Positions 16,666-25,342 of a stretch of DNA of 38,274 nt are shown here, piece by piece; positions within the stretch are counted from its first letter, which is position 1, and each line of letters starts with the position of its first letter. Location: contig JANQPY010000048.1 of NCBI GenBank assembly GCA_028285245.1, positions 1-38,274 of the forward strand, written 5' to 3'. This DNA comes from Gammaproteobacteria bacterium (lineage in GTDB: Bacteria > Pseudomonadota > Gammaproteobacteria > Steroidobacterales > GCA-2729495). A program made the position numbers and the translations under genes. Under the pieces are notes generated by a model. That model was not told where the DNA came from. It saw only the letters and a list, made by a program, of their open reading frames with translations, and did no database searches.

Positions 16666-17663
16666 GTAAACAAACGAATCCCGCCGTCATTGGCGGCTTT
16701 GTGGTCGGCGCGGTGGTACTGCTCACCATTGGCATTGCCGTATTCGGCGGCTCAGAGTTGTTACAGCGCAAGACCATTGTCGTGGCCTATTTCGACGGTT
16801 CGGTAAAGGGCCTGCGCGTGGGCTCGAATGTGCTGTTCAGCGGCGTGCGGGTTGGCTACGTCTCCGACATCGACGTGCTGACCGATATCACCACCCTGGA
16901 ATCGCAGGTACAGGTCACGATGGAGCTGAGCAGCGAGGAAGGCACTTACACCCGCGACGGCATGGCGATCATGGGCGCATCAGCAGGATTGGTTAGCCTG
17001 GAGCAGCTCATTGATGCAGGCTTGCGCGCACAGCTCAACTCCGAGAGCTTCGTTACCGGACAACTGGTGGTCGAACTTGATCTCAGGCCCGATACCGAAG
17101 CCGTCTTTCGCGGCGTAAATCCGCCTTATCCCGAAGTGCCCAGCATGCAGTCGGATATTCAGGAGGTGATCGACAGCCTGCAGAGCTGGTTCGCGCAGAT
17201 TCAGGAGAACATCGACGTTGGCGAGCTCGCCCGGACGATTGAAAGTACGGTGCAAGGCGCGGACAGGCTGGTCAATTCACCGGACGTCACGGAAAGCCTG
17301 GCGGGCATAAATCGGCTGGTCAATAGTCAGGAGACGCAGGCACTAGCCGGTTCGCTGCAAACCGCCATAGCAGAGCTGCGAGAAACGCTGGCCGACGGTC
17401 GCGCGCTGATTGCCGGCGCTGATGAGCAGCTCACACCGCTCCTGCGCGACTTGCGTCCTGCCGCGAACAGTCTGGATCAAACACTGGCAACAGCCGAAGA
17501 AACTCTGGCCGCAGCCAGGCTGCAGCTCGAAGGCGACACCCAGCTCGTCTACGAGCTCACAACCACACTCAAGGAAGTCCGCAAGGCCGCACGTAATCTG
17601 AGCGAGCTGGCGGACTACGTGGAGCGAAATCCGGAATCCCTGTTGCGAGGCAAGCGGCCATGA
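16662..17663 (+). CDS. mlaD: MlaD-type MCE domain protein
   Basis: 333 residues. One N-terminal transmembrane helix (IGGFVVGAVVLLTIGIAVF). The MCE domain then begins IVVAYFDGSVKGLRVGSNVL, continuing with SGVRVGYVSDI (about 35-150). The C-terminal half is helical and rich in Leu, Ala, Glu and Gln (LRPAANSLDQTLATAEETL), fitting the extended coiled helices of longer MCE proteins. Periplasmic, inner-membrane anchored. Overlaps both neighbours by ATGA. Forms the lipid-carrying hexamer of the transporter. Confidence 0.94.
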   Translation: MSKQTNPAVIGGFVVGAVVLLTIGIAVFGGSELLQRKTIVVAYFDGSVKGLRVGSNVLFSGVRVGYVSDIDVLTDITTLESQVQVTMELSSEEGTYTRDGMAIMGASAGLVSLEQLIDAGLRAQLNSESFVTGQLVVELDLRPDTEAVFRGVNPPYPEVPSMQSDIQEVIDSLQSWFAQIQENIDVGELARTIESTVQGADRLVNSPDVTESLAGINRLVNSQETQALAGSLQTAIAELRETLADGRALIAGADEQLTPLLRDLRPAANSLDQTLATAEETLAAARLQLEGDTQLVYELTTTLKEVRKAARNLSELADYVERNPESLLRGKRP

Positions 17664-18307
17664 ACACGACAACAAGACTCTTGCCGGCACGAACCTGGCG
17701 GATCGAACTCATCGGTGCCATGGTGATGACACTGCTGACAGGCTGCGCGTCATCACCACCGGTGCGCTACTACCAGCTACAGGTGACTGAAACCGTGGCC
17801 GCAGATGCAACTGCACAGCCAGTCATCCTCGGACTTGGCCCGTTAAACATTCCGGGTTATCTCGACCGGCCGCAGATCGTTACGCGGGGCACCGGTGCGC
17901 GGCTTCGCGTTAACGACTATGAGCGCTGGGCGGAACCGCTGCAGGCCGGCATCGAACGCGTGGTCGCCGTGAACATCGACAACCAGCTTGCTGGCGTCGC
18001 CGTTGCGGTTTTTCCTTACGGCAGCCTGATCAAGCCCGACTTGCGTCTGGTGGGCCGGCTCATTCAGTTCGATGCCAACGCGGCTGGCGATGCGATTCTG
18101 GACGTGCAATGGGCGTTGACCACGGTAGGCAAAACATCCGCGACGCGCCCACGCAGAACGCGCTACACGGCTACCGCCGCATCCTCGTCGGACGCGGATG
18201 CGGTCGCTGCCGCGCTGGCCAACACACTGGGTCAGTTCAGCCGCGACGTCGCCAACGAACTCGAGCAGATGCTCCTGACAACGCCAGCGGCGCCCGACGC
18301 CCCCTGA
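17660..18307 (+). CDS. ABC-type transport auxiliary lipoprotein (PqiC-like)
   Basis: 215 residues. Lipoprotein signal with lipobox LLTGC (Cys about 30). The mature part has RYYQLQ near the start and LGLGPLNIPGYLDRPQIVTR, the hallmark of the ABC_trans_aux/PqiC family. It continues with NDYERWAEPLQAGIERVVAV. Anchored in the outer membrane and probably contacts the MCE protein. Last gene of the Mla-like operon, overlapping mlaD. It takes the place of the MlaC/MlaA parts that are absent here. Confidence 0.92.
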   Translation: MNTTTRLLPARTWRIELIGAMVMTLLTGCASSPPVRYYQLQVTETVAADATAQPVILGLGPLNIPGYLDRPQIVTRGTGARLRVNDYERWAEPLQAGIERVVAVNIDNQLAGVAVAVFPYGSLIKPDLRLVGRLIQFDANAAGDAILDVQWALTTVGKTSATRPRRTRYTATAASSSDADAVAAALANTLGQFSRDVANELEQMLLTTPAAPDAP

Positions 18308-18347
18308 ACAAACGGGCTATGCACCTTCAGGCGCCCCGAGACCGGTG

Positions 18348-18392
18348 CTTAGGTAGCCGGCCGATCCGCAACGCGGTATCGGCCGTCCTAAG
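18348..18392. repeat. Large imperfect hairpin between convergent genes
   Basis: CTTAGG and GGCCGAT (18348-18365) pair with ATCGGCC and CCTAAG (18378-18392), with CCGC/GCGG nested in the loop. A flanking TAGCCGG / CCGGCTA pair (18354 and 18409) offers an alternative fold. It lies between the lipoprotein gene (+) and the chelatase-like gene (-) and may end transcription in both directions, although a long T-run is missing. Confidence 0.5.
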
Positions 18393-18419
18393 GATTTTGC
18401 TAAGGCCTTCCGGCTACGC

Positions 18420-19568
18420 TTAGCGGCTGGCGAGCGTATTGCGCTCGAACTGCTCACGAATAGTCTCACCCATCCACTTCATAAAGTTGGGGTGCTCGAC
18501 AATGCCTTTGGCGTTGAACGTGTAGTCCAGGCCCTTGAGATCGGCGCGCAGCTTCGCCTGAATCGTGCGCGAGCCAATCAGATTGGTTACCACCAACACA
18601 CGTTGCCCCTTCGACTGAGCCCCGGCCACGATGCCCCGCAGTTTCTCCACGTTAGCATCGCGAACCTCGGCCGGTGCATCGTCCTGCAGGGTGATGCCCT
18701 GGACGCTGGCGAAGTCGCCGTCTTCGCGCATGTACTTGGCCAGAATCTCAAGCTCAGCCAGCGCCTTTACATTGTCCTCAGCACTCTGGGGACCGTGCGC
18801 GGCGATCACCACCGCCTCGTTCGGCGCATCCTCACTGAGCTCATAGGCATGATCCAGCAAAATCTCTGCAATCAGCGGATCATCTCCGGGCGGCTTGGCG
18901 AAAAGCACCTGCGCATCGGTGTTTACGCGTGACACCGATGCGTAAGCCGCCTCATCGCGCATGCCGAAAATGTACTCCCACTGCCTTAGCATCGTGTTGT
19001 ACGCGTTCGATACGATGGGCACCACGACGATCTGCTGCGCACCCGCCGCCTTGATGTCATCCAGGGCCAGCTGTATGTGGTCCGACATCATCATGCTCAT
19101 GCCCGGGGCCATGGCCGTCGGAAAGATATTGGTCATGGATTCGATCTGCCGCTTGAAACGGCCGTCCTCATTCTTGAACCCATGGAGCAGAAGCAGCACG
19201 CCCTGCGAGCCAGCGACCGAATCGTCACTTAAGTACCAGGCATAGTTGCCGCCCATCATGTTCATGCTGAGTGCGATTTCAGCGTCTGAATACTTCTCAA
19301 ACAAATCGACTTTTTCACGCAGCTCGGCCGTCATCTCAGGGTCCATCTTGTGCTGCATGCCGTACAGCCGCCGGCCCAGTTCATCCTTCTCGGTCGAGTG
19401 ACCTGCCATGTCGTGGCCGGAATGATCCATGGCACCGTGGTCCATCGCGCCATGATCCATGCCGGCGTGATCCTTGGCCTTGGCGGCATGACCACCGGCG
19501 ATTGCGCCGGCACTGATCAGCACGAGCCCCAGCAGGACAGTAGATTTCAACAAACTCATCGCTCGCAT
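18420..19568 (-). CDS. Secreted His/Met-rich protein with tandem CbiX-like chelatase-fold domains
   Basis: 382 residues. Signal peptide (cleavage near GAIA, residue 24), then a metal-binding-like run at 33-57 made of DHxxM and DHGAM repeats. Two similar halves follow. The first has GVLLLLHGFKNEDGR (His129) and IVVVPIVSNAYNTM; the second has AVVIAAHGPQS (His259) and VLVVTNLIGSRT. These match the HG start and VVVP strand of the CbiX/sirohydrochlorin cobaltochelatase fold. The His usually found after VVVP is not visible in the first half, so chelatase activity is uncertain. A periplasmic location is unusual for the family. ATG 19568 is preceded by GAGGGG. Could be a metal-delivery or sensing protein. 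Divergent from an M13 metallopeptidase, with no tetrapyrrole genes nearby. Confidence 0.72.
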   Translation of the reverse strand: MRAMSLLKSTVLLGLVLISAGAIAGGHAAKAKDHAGMDHGAMDHGAMDHSGHDMAGHSTEKDELGRRLYGMQHKMDPEMTAELREKVDLFEKYSDAEIALSMNMMGGNYAWYLSDDSVAGSQGVLLLLHGFKNEDGRFKRQIESMTNIFPTAMAPGMSMMMSDHIQLALDDIKAAGAQQIVVVPIVSNAYNTMLRQWEYIFGMRDEAAYASVSRVNTDAQVLFAKPPGDDPLIAEILLDHAYELSEDAPNEAVVIAAHGPQSAEDNVKALAELEILAKYMREDGDFASVQGITLQDDAPAEVRDANVEKLRGIVAGAQSKGQRVLVVTNLIGSRTIQAKLRADLKGLDYTFNAKGIVEHPNFMKWMGETIREQFERNTLASR

Positions 19569-19786
19569 GACTTATCCCCTCAGGATGAAAGCACCAGCCT
19601 TAACTCGGAAGACTGTGTTCGAATGGTCCAATTCTTAGTGTCATTGGTGCGTGCCTGCAAGCCATTGTTCCGCAGCTACCGGTGTCTTTAACCGCCTGCT
19701 GGACACGTGCGGATGCCCGGGATTGCCTAGTGGAGCCGCCGGCACCCAGCTAACATCGCGGCCAACCAAGCAAGGAAGACTCACGC

Positions 19787-21799
19787 ATGCGCCTCCTCCT
19801 CACCGCGCTCTGCACAACACTCTTGCTAGCCGGCTGCGCGCCCGGTGGCCCGCGGCAGGCGGGCAGCGGCTTCGCCGGCGAGCGCTTTAGCGAGACGACG
19901 TCTCCCGGCGAAGACCTCTATCTATATGTGAATGGCCCGTGGCTGGACGCCACCGAGATTCCGCCAGAGTGGTCCAGCTACGGCGTAATGCAGCAGCTGT
20001 ATGAACAGAGTGAGCTGCAGATGAAGGCCATTGTTGATGCTGCGGGTGACGTCGGCAGAGGTAGCACCAAGCTGGCTGCGCTCTACAACAGCTTCATGGA
20101 TACCGAGCTTATTGAACAGAACGGTCTTGCACCGCTTGCCGGCGAGCTTGAGCGCGTCGAAGGGCTGCAGTCACACGACGCACTGATTGGCTATTTCGGC
20201 CGCGCGCTCGCCCGTGGCATTCAGGTGCCGGTGAACTTCTATATCGATACAGATGCGGCCAACCCGGACGTGAGCCTCGCGTATTTCTGGCAGGACGGGC
20301 TTGGGCTGCCGGATCGTGAGTACTACCTGAGCGATAACGAGGCACTGGTCGAAACGCTCCAGCAGTACGTAGCGCATATCGATAAGCTTTACGCCGCGGC
20401 AGCCTGGCCGGGGGGAACGACAGCCGCTGAGGTGATTGTCGAACTTGAGCGGCAAATCGCGGAGCGGCAATGGACGAGAGTTCAGAACCGCGACCGCCAG
20501 AAGATCTACAGCAACAAGGTAAGCCTGTCGGACGCCGCACAGATGAGCCCCGCGTTTGCATGGGGCAATTTCTTCGCGAATGCCGGCTTCGGCGACCCAG
20601 CGGTTTTTGTGCTCGCACAAACCGACTACTTCACCGGGCTGGGAGAATTTGTTCGTTCTGTTCCCATGAATCATTGGCGCAGCTATCTGCGCTTTAAGTT
20701 ACTGAAAGCCTATGCACCCTATCTAAGCGCCGATATCGTGGCCGAGGATTTCGACTTTCAACGTCGCGTGCTGCGCGGCCAGGAAGAGATCCGGCCGCGC
20801 TGGAAGCGTGGCCTGCGGCTGGTTAACGGCGCATTGGGAGAGTTGCTCGGTCAGGAGTACGTCGCGCGCCATTTCCCCCCGGGACACAAGGATCGGATTG
20901 ACAAGCTCGTCGCCAACCTGCTGCTCGCGTTTGGTGAATCCATCGATCAGCTTGAATGGATGAGCGCCGACACGCAGGACGCCGCGCGCGACAAGCTGTC
21001 TCGCTTCAGCACCAAGGTTGGCTATCCCGACACCTGGCGCGACTATAGTGAGCTCGAGATTTCCGCGACTGATCTGATTGGCAACGTGCGCCGGAGCCGG
21101 CTATTCGAGCATCAGCATGAAGTCGGCAAACTGTCACAACCGGTAGACCGGGATGAGTGGGGCATGACCCCGCAAACGGTGAACGCTTACTACCGGCCAA
21201 CGTTCAATGAAATCGTGTTCCCGGCAGCGATCCTGCAGCCGCCGTTTTTCGACCCGACCGCCGATGATGCGATGAATTACGGCGCGATTGGTGCGGTGAT
21301 CGGCCACGAGATCAGTCACGGATTCGACGACCAGGGCCGCAAGTTCGATGGCGAGGGAAGGCTAAGGGACTGGTGGACGGAGGACGATGCCGCGGAGTAT
21401 GAGCGGCGCGCTCAGGTGCTGGTTGAGCAGTACAGCGCGTTCCGCCCCCTGCCCGATACGCCCATCAATGGCCGGCTGACCCTGGGCGAGAACATCGCCG
21501 ACCTGGCGGGGCTGATGGTTGCGCATCGCGCCTACCGGCTCTCGCTGGGCGATAACGAAGCGCCGGTGCTTGACGGTCTGACGGGCGACCAACGCTTCTT
21601 TATAGGCTTCGCGCGGGCCTGGCGGGGCAAGTATCGGGACGAACTGCTCCGGGAGATGCTGGTCCGCGGACCGCATTCGCCGGGTAAGTATCGCGTGGCG
21701 GGCGTGGTCAGGAACATGCCGGCGTTCTATGCCGCTTTCGATGTTGGCGAGGATTCACCCCAGTATCTCGCCCCGGCGGAGCGCGCTGCTGTCTGGTAG
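19787..21799 (+). CDS. M13-family (neprilysin/PepO-like) metallopeptidase lipoprotein
   Basis: 670 residues. Lipobox LLLAGC (Cys about 17). N-terminal M13 domain begins GEDLYLYVNGPWLDATEIPP. The C-terminal catalytic domain has VIGHEISHGFDDQG (HExxH zinc motif, His about 507) and GENIADLAG (third zinc ligand Glu about 568). NAYYRPTFNEIVFPAAILQP is the substrate-binding segment before it. AAGGAAG lies about 8 bases before ATG. Full length for the family. Probably a periplasmic outer-membrane zinc endopeptidase degrading oligopeptides. Confidence 0.95.
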   Translation: MRLLLTALCTTLLLAGCAPGGPRQAGSGFAGERFSETTSPGEDLYLYVNGPWLDATEIPPEWSSYGVMQQLYEQSELQMKAIVDAAGDVGRGSTKLAALYNSFMDTELIEQNGLAPLAGELERVEGLQSHDALIGYFGRALARGIQVPVNFYIDTDAANPDVSLAYFWQDGLGLPDREYYLSDNEALVETLQQYVAHIDKLYAAAAWPGGTTAAEVIVELERQIAERQWTRVQNRDRQKIYSNKVSLSDAAQMSPAFAWGNFFANAGFGDPAVFVLAQTDYFTGLGEFVRSVPMNHWRSYLRFKLLKAYAPYLSADIVAEDFDFQRRVLRGQEEIRPRWKRGLRLVNGALGELLGQEYVARHFPPGHKDRIDKLVANLLLAFGESIDQLEWMSADTQDAARDKLSRFSTKVGYPDTWRDYSELEISATDLIGNVRRSRLFEHQHEVGKLSQPVDRDEWGMTPQTVNAYYRPTFNEIVFPAAILQPPFFDPTADDAMNYGAIGAVIGHEISHGFDDQGRKFDGEGRLRDWWTEDDAAEYERRAQVLVEQYSAFRPLPDTPINGRLTLGENIADLAGLMVAHRAYRLSLGDNEAPVLDGLTGDQRFFIGFARAWRGKYRDELLREMLVRGPHSPGKYRVAGVVRNMPAFYAAFDVGEDSPQYLAPAERAAVW

Positions 21800-21893
21800 A
21801 GCCCTGCGAGTGTTGCCATCGCGCTAACTCTCGAAGGCATTCATTTTTTGCCTCCCCCGGCGTTTTGTGGCTTTCTTGCCACATGCTCGCAAA

Positions 21894-21922
21894 TTGACAG
21901 GATGTAGGCGACGGCTTATGTT
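21894..21922 (+). promoter_or_regulatory. Sigma70-type promoter for the TonB-dependent receptor
   Basis: Perfect -35 TTGACA (21894-21899), 17-base spacer, and TATGTT (21917-21922, 4 of 6 matches to TATAAT). Predicted start of transcription near 21929, giving a leader of about 95 bases before the ATG at 22023. A small hairpin TGTGGC / GCCACA lies just upstream (21866-21883). Confidence 0.65.
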
Positions 21923-22022
21923 CGATCGATCTTGCGCTGGGTTCGGGGCCGTATCGATGTGCGCATGCCCCCGGAGCTGGCGAAGAATCTTGCGAAATAC
22001 TGCGTTACGGGGGGGTTTATCC

Positions 22023-24386
22023 ATGAGCAGATTCGTACTCGACGGCCCGCGCTGGGCTATCAGAGCGGCAACCGCCGCTGTCCTTGGCCTGCTGCCTTTC
22101 GGTGCAATGGCCTACGAAAACATTGTTAGCACGGCCCAGAAAATCGAGAAGGACGTGCAGGATACTCCCATCTCTGTGACCGCATTTAGCGCGGATACCA
22201 TTGAGGAGCTTAAGCTGCGGAACCTCGATGACGTCGCTCTGTTTACGCCAGGCGTGTCGTTTACATCGGCGTTCGGACGACAAACCGGATCTGACCGACC
22301 GACGGTACGTGGTATCACCACCATTCTGAATGGAGTCGGCAACTCCTCCTCCACCGGTTACTTTATTGACGGTGTGTTTCTCAGCAGCTCCCCGCAGGCT
22401 ACCGAGCTGGCCAATCTTGAGCGCATTGAGATCATCAAGGGGCCTCAATCGACACAGTTTGGCCGCGGCACGTACGCCGGCGCGATCAACTATGTGACCA
22501 AGGGGCAGTCCGAGGAGTTCGAAGGCAACCTGTCACTGTCTGCCGGCCAGGATGGTTTTGGAGAAGTCGTGGGCTGGATCAGCGGCCCCATCAATGACAG
22601 CCTCGGGTACTACCTGTCCGCCGGCTACGACACGTTCGACGGTCAGTACAGCAACACGTTTGATGGCTCCACGGTAGGTGGAGAGGAAACGCGCAGCCTC
22701 ACCGCAAAACTGTTTTTCAATCCAACTGACAGAATCAGCGGCACTTTCAGGCTTGGCTATCAGGAGGTCGATGACGATCACTTCGCGGCCTACCTGCAAC
22801 CCAGAGCGCTAAACAACTGCTGCGGCAGAGGGCCGGATGCACCCCGCGCTCGCGAGTACTACGTTGGCGACGTAGTAGCCGACTGGGATCAGATTGCCCT
22901 CAATGTCCCTCTGCTAGAGGGAACGGGAGGCGCCGGCGTTAACAGCGACCGCACGATCATCTCTCTAAAGCTTGACGTGGATCTTGCTGAAGACGTTACG
23001 TTCACGAGCGTAACCGGCTTCATTGACGAAGATATCCGTACTGGCATTGATGCCTCGTACGCGGCCTATACACCCTTCGGCTTTGCACCCGGAGACTTTT
23101 ATCAGATCGACTTCGACAACCAGCGCGATGTCTCTCAGGAGTTCAGAGTGACGTCCACGGCGCTTGACAATACAACCATTACGACGGGCCTCTACCTCTA
23201 CCGGGGAGTAGTAAGGGAGAATGAAGATAGATTCGTCTCCGCCGACGGAACCATTTCCAATGGCAGCGGCTTTTCGGGCGGAGCAATCAGCCTGGAGAGA
23301 GAAGAGATTGAGAACGTCGCTATTTTTGGTGGCGTTGAAGTTGGACTCACCGACAGACTAACGGTCGGCCTCGAAGCAAGATATGCCGAAGACGAGATCA
23401 CCGTGGAAGACACGGCGGCGGGCAACTGTAACGCGCAGCTGTGTAACGAGACGTTTGACAGCTTTACCGCCCGTATAACCGCGCTGCTTGCGCTGACCGA
23501 CAATCTCAACATTTACGGCAACATCGCAAACGGCACTAAGCCCGGTAACTTCAATAGCAGCGTACCCGATCTACCTGGAACGATGACACCGGACGAGAGC
23601 TTTAGAAGTGTCGACGAAGAAGAAGTCATCAGCTACGAAGCCGGCCTGAAAGGCACGTTCCTGGACGGACGGGCGAACGGTACTCTGGCTGTCTACTACA
23701 ACGACATCGATGACCAACAGCTCACGACCGTCATCGACCTTGGTGGTGGGGAAACAATCTCTATTCTGCGCAACGTCGGTAAGACCGAGGTTTTAGGTGT
23801 AGAACTCTCCGGCGCCATTCAAATCACGGATAGCTGGTCGGCCGGCGCGAGCTATGCCTGGACCGACGCCGAGATACAGGAAGCGATTGACCCGGACCAG
23901 GCGGACCTTCTCGGCAGCAACGGCACGTTCGCCGAGAACCAGGCCCTAGGTAGCCTTGAGGGCAAACAAACGCCGCGAGTTCCTGAGCACCAGGCTGCTG
24001 TGTTCACGCGTTTCGAAGCGCAGCTCAACGCCGACGTGAACTGGTACGCGGGTGCTGACTGGACGTTCGAAAGCTCGAAGTTTTCCCAGGTGCACAACCT
24101 GGCTGAAACGGGAGACCGGAGCATTGTCGGCCTGCGGACCGGCATTGAATTCGGCAACGTGGCCCTCGAGATCTGGGGCAAGAACATCTTCGACGAAGAC
24201 ACTCCAGTTGATGTGTTGCGCTACCTCGACCGTCGCAGCGGCACGCTACCGTCGTGCCTGAGCCAGGATCCCACGGCCAATTGCAGCCCGTTCTTTACGA
24301 CCAGTCCGCGAGGCTTCGTATTGACCGCGCCCCGCCAGGCCCAGTGGGGAATGTCAGCGAATGTGCGCTTCGGCGAGACCACCTAG
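22023..24386 (+). CDS. TonB-dependent outer-membrane receptor
   Basis: 787 residues from ATG 22023. Signal peptide ends near FGAMA (residue about 30). The TonB-box-like start ENIVSTAQKIEKDVQDTPIS and VTAFSADTIEEL lead into a plug domain. The plug shows VRGITT, then YFIDGVFLSS and LERIEIIKGPQSTQFGRGTY, followed by AGAINYVTK. A 22-strand beta barrel fills the rest (VLGVELSGAIQITDSWSAGA near the end). The final strand reads QWGMSANVRF. The sequence belongs to the large ExbB/TonB-energised iron or carbon-substrate receptors of the 'QDTPISVTAFS' type often found next to catabolic genes. Ligand unknown; the neighbouring catabolic operon suggests an organic substrate rather than a siderophore (inference). 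Confidence 0.93.
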   Translation: MSRFVLDGPRWAIRAATAAVLGLLPFGAMAYENIVSTAQKIEKDVQDTPISVTAFSADTIEELKLRNLDDVALFTPGVSFTSAFGRQTGSDRPTVRGITTILNGVGNSSSTGYFIDGVFLSSSPQATELANLERIEIIKGPQSTQFGRGTYAGAINYVTKGQSEEFEGNLSLSAGQDGFGEVVGWISGPINDSLGYYLSAGYDTFDGQYSNTFDGSTVGGEETRSLTAKLFFNPTDRISGTFRLGYQEVDDDHFAAYLQPRALNNCCGRGPDAPRAREYYVGDVVADWDQIALNVPLLEGTGGAGVNSDRTIISLKLDVDLAEDVTFTSVTGFIDEDIRTGIDASYAAYTPFGFAPGDFYQIDFDNQRDVSQEFRVTSTALDNTTITTGLYLYRGVVRENEDRFVSADGTISNGSGFSGGAISLEREEIENVAIFGGVEVGLTDRLTVGLEARYAEDEITVEDTAAGNCNAQLCNETFDSFTARITALLALTDNLNIYGNIANGTKPGNFNSSVPDLPGTMTPDESFRSVDEEEVISYEAGLKGTFLDGRANGTLAVYYNDIDDQQLTTVIDLGGGETISILRNVGKTEVLGVELSGAIQITDSWSAGASYAWTDAEIQEAIDPDQADLLGSNGTFAENQALGSLEGKQTPRVPEHQAAVFTRFEAQLNADVNWYAGADWTFESSKFSQVHNLAETGDRSIVGLRTGIEFGNVALEIWGKNIFDEDTPVDVLRYLDRRSGTLPSCLSQDPTANCSPFFTTSPRGFVLTAPRQAQWGMSANVRFGETT

Positions 24387-24415
24387 CAAGAGACCTCGCC
24401 TCACAACGGCGAACC

Positions 24416-24448
24416 AAAAAGCCCGCGCATCTGCGCGGGCTTTTTTTT
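24416..24448. terminator. Bidirectional Rho-independent terminator
   Basis: GCCCGCGC / GCGCGGGC stem extended by AAAAA / TTTTT, loop ATCT, tail of eight T on plus and five T on minus. It lies between the receptor gene (+, ends 24386) and the hydrolase operon (-, ends 24507) and can serve both. Confidence 0.95.
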
Positions 24449-24506
24449 GCCTTGAGGAAGTACCGTCAGCCTAGAGGTTCGCCAGACAAGCGGACACTGA
24501 TGGCCC

Positions 24507-25334
24507 TCAGTCGCCGAAATCGGTCTCCAAAAACTGAACAACGGCGCGTGCGAGCCGATCCGGGTGCAGATCAAAGGCGCCTTTGCCCATCTGCTCGAAT
24601 TCCACGTACTCGGGGTGCTGCAAGCGTTCGGCAGCAGCGCGCGTCGCCTCATTCAGACTGCCAGCAAGGTTGACTACCAGCGCCGTCTGCGCGATGGCGG
24701 GCAAACGCTCCTCCGGCGAGTAGGTGAACATGGAATGAAAACCGAACCAGGCGTTCTCACCTGTGCGCAGTTCCTCAATGAAGTTGGTCATCGCGCCGTC
24801 CAAGGGCACGCCGGCAGCCCGATTATTTACCGTAAAGCGCCAGCGCTTGCGCAGTGACTCAAGCTCTTCGCTGTTCAGCTTCACCGCGCCAAGGCCCTGC
24901 AGCTGTTTTTCCCGTTCTTCCGCAGGCAGGTAGGGATAAGTGACGAACACCGCTCGCGGCACGCGCTTTGGCCGGGCCAGCGCCAGTTCGCCGGCGACCG
25001 CGGAGCCCGTGTGATAGCCCAACGGCACAAACTGCCCGATGCCGCTGGCCTGCAGCGCGTCGGCGATGGCGGCCGCGTGCGTCGCGAGCGGTGCAGGCTC
25101 AGCAAGCTGGTCAGACCCACCGTAGCCCGGCAGGTCGGGTGCCACGACACTGACGCTGCGCGCCAGCTCGGCGGCAAAGCTATCGAAGTAACGCCCCGAG
25201 TAGGGTATCGGATGCAAACACACAACGGGGGGCAGTTTGCCATCGGGCGGTCCGGGCCAAATCTTGAGGTGAACCTGCCCAAGCCGCGTGTCTGCATAGG
25301 CGCGCCGAGGCGGCATAGAGGTAGAGGCGGACAT
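24507..25334 (-). CDS. Alpha/beta hydrolase-fold protein with His in the nucleophile position
   Basis: 275 residues. Fold markers: PPVVCLHPIPYSGRYF (oxyanion-hole region, His41-Pro42), VVAPDLPGYGGSD, then the nucleophile elbow PLGYHTGSAVAGELA, where the usual GxSxG reads G-Y-H-T-G (residues 106-110). A late His in FDLHPDRLA fits the catalytic His region. No signal peptide. Last gene of the four-gene minus-strand operon, starting 8 bases after the VOC gene stop. GxHTG variants occur in some alpha/beta hydrolase groups, but whether they hydrolyse esters is unclear. It may have another activity within the same pathway. Confidence 0.85.
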   Translation of the reverse strand: MSASTSMPPRRAYADTRLGQVHLKIWPGPPDGKLPPVVCLHPIPYSGRYFDSFAAELARSVSVVAPDLPGYGGSDQLAEPAPLATHAAAIADALQASGIGQFVPLGYHTGSAVAGELALARPKRVPRAVFVTYPYLPAEEREKQLQGLGAVKLNSEELESLRKRWRFTVNNRAAGVPLDGAMTNFIEELRTGENAWFGFHSMFTYSPEERLPAIAQTALVVNLAGSLNEATRAAAERLQHPEYVEFEQMGKGAFDLHPDRLARAVVQFLETDFGD

Positions 25335-25342
25335 CGTAACGG

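Noticed and set aside
21867-22022. Longer N-terminus of the TonB-dependent receptor
   Set aside because: A promoter with -35 TTGACA lies inside it, and a normal signal peptide begins at ATG 22023.
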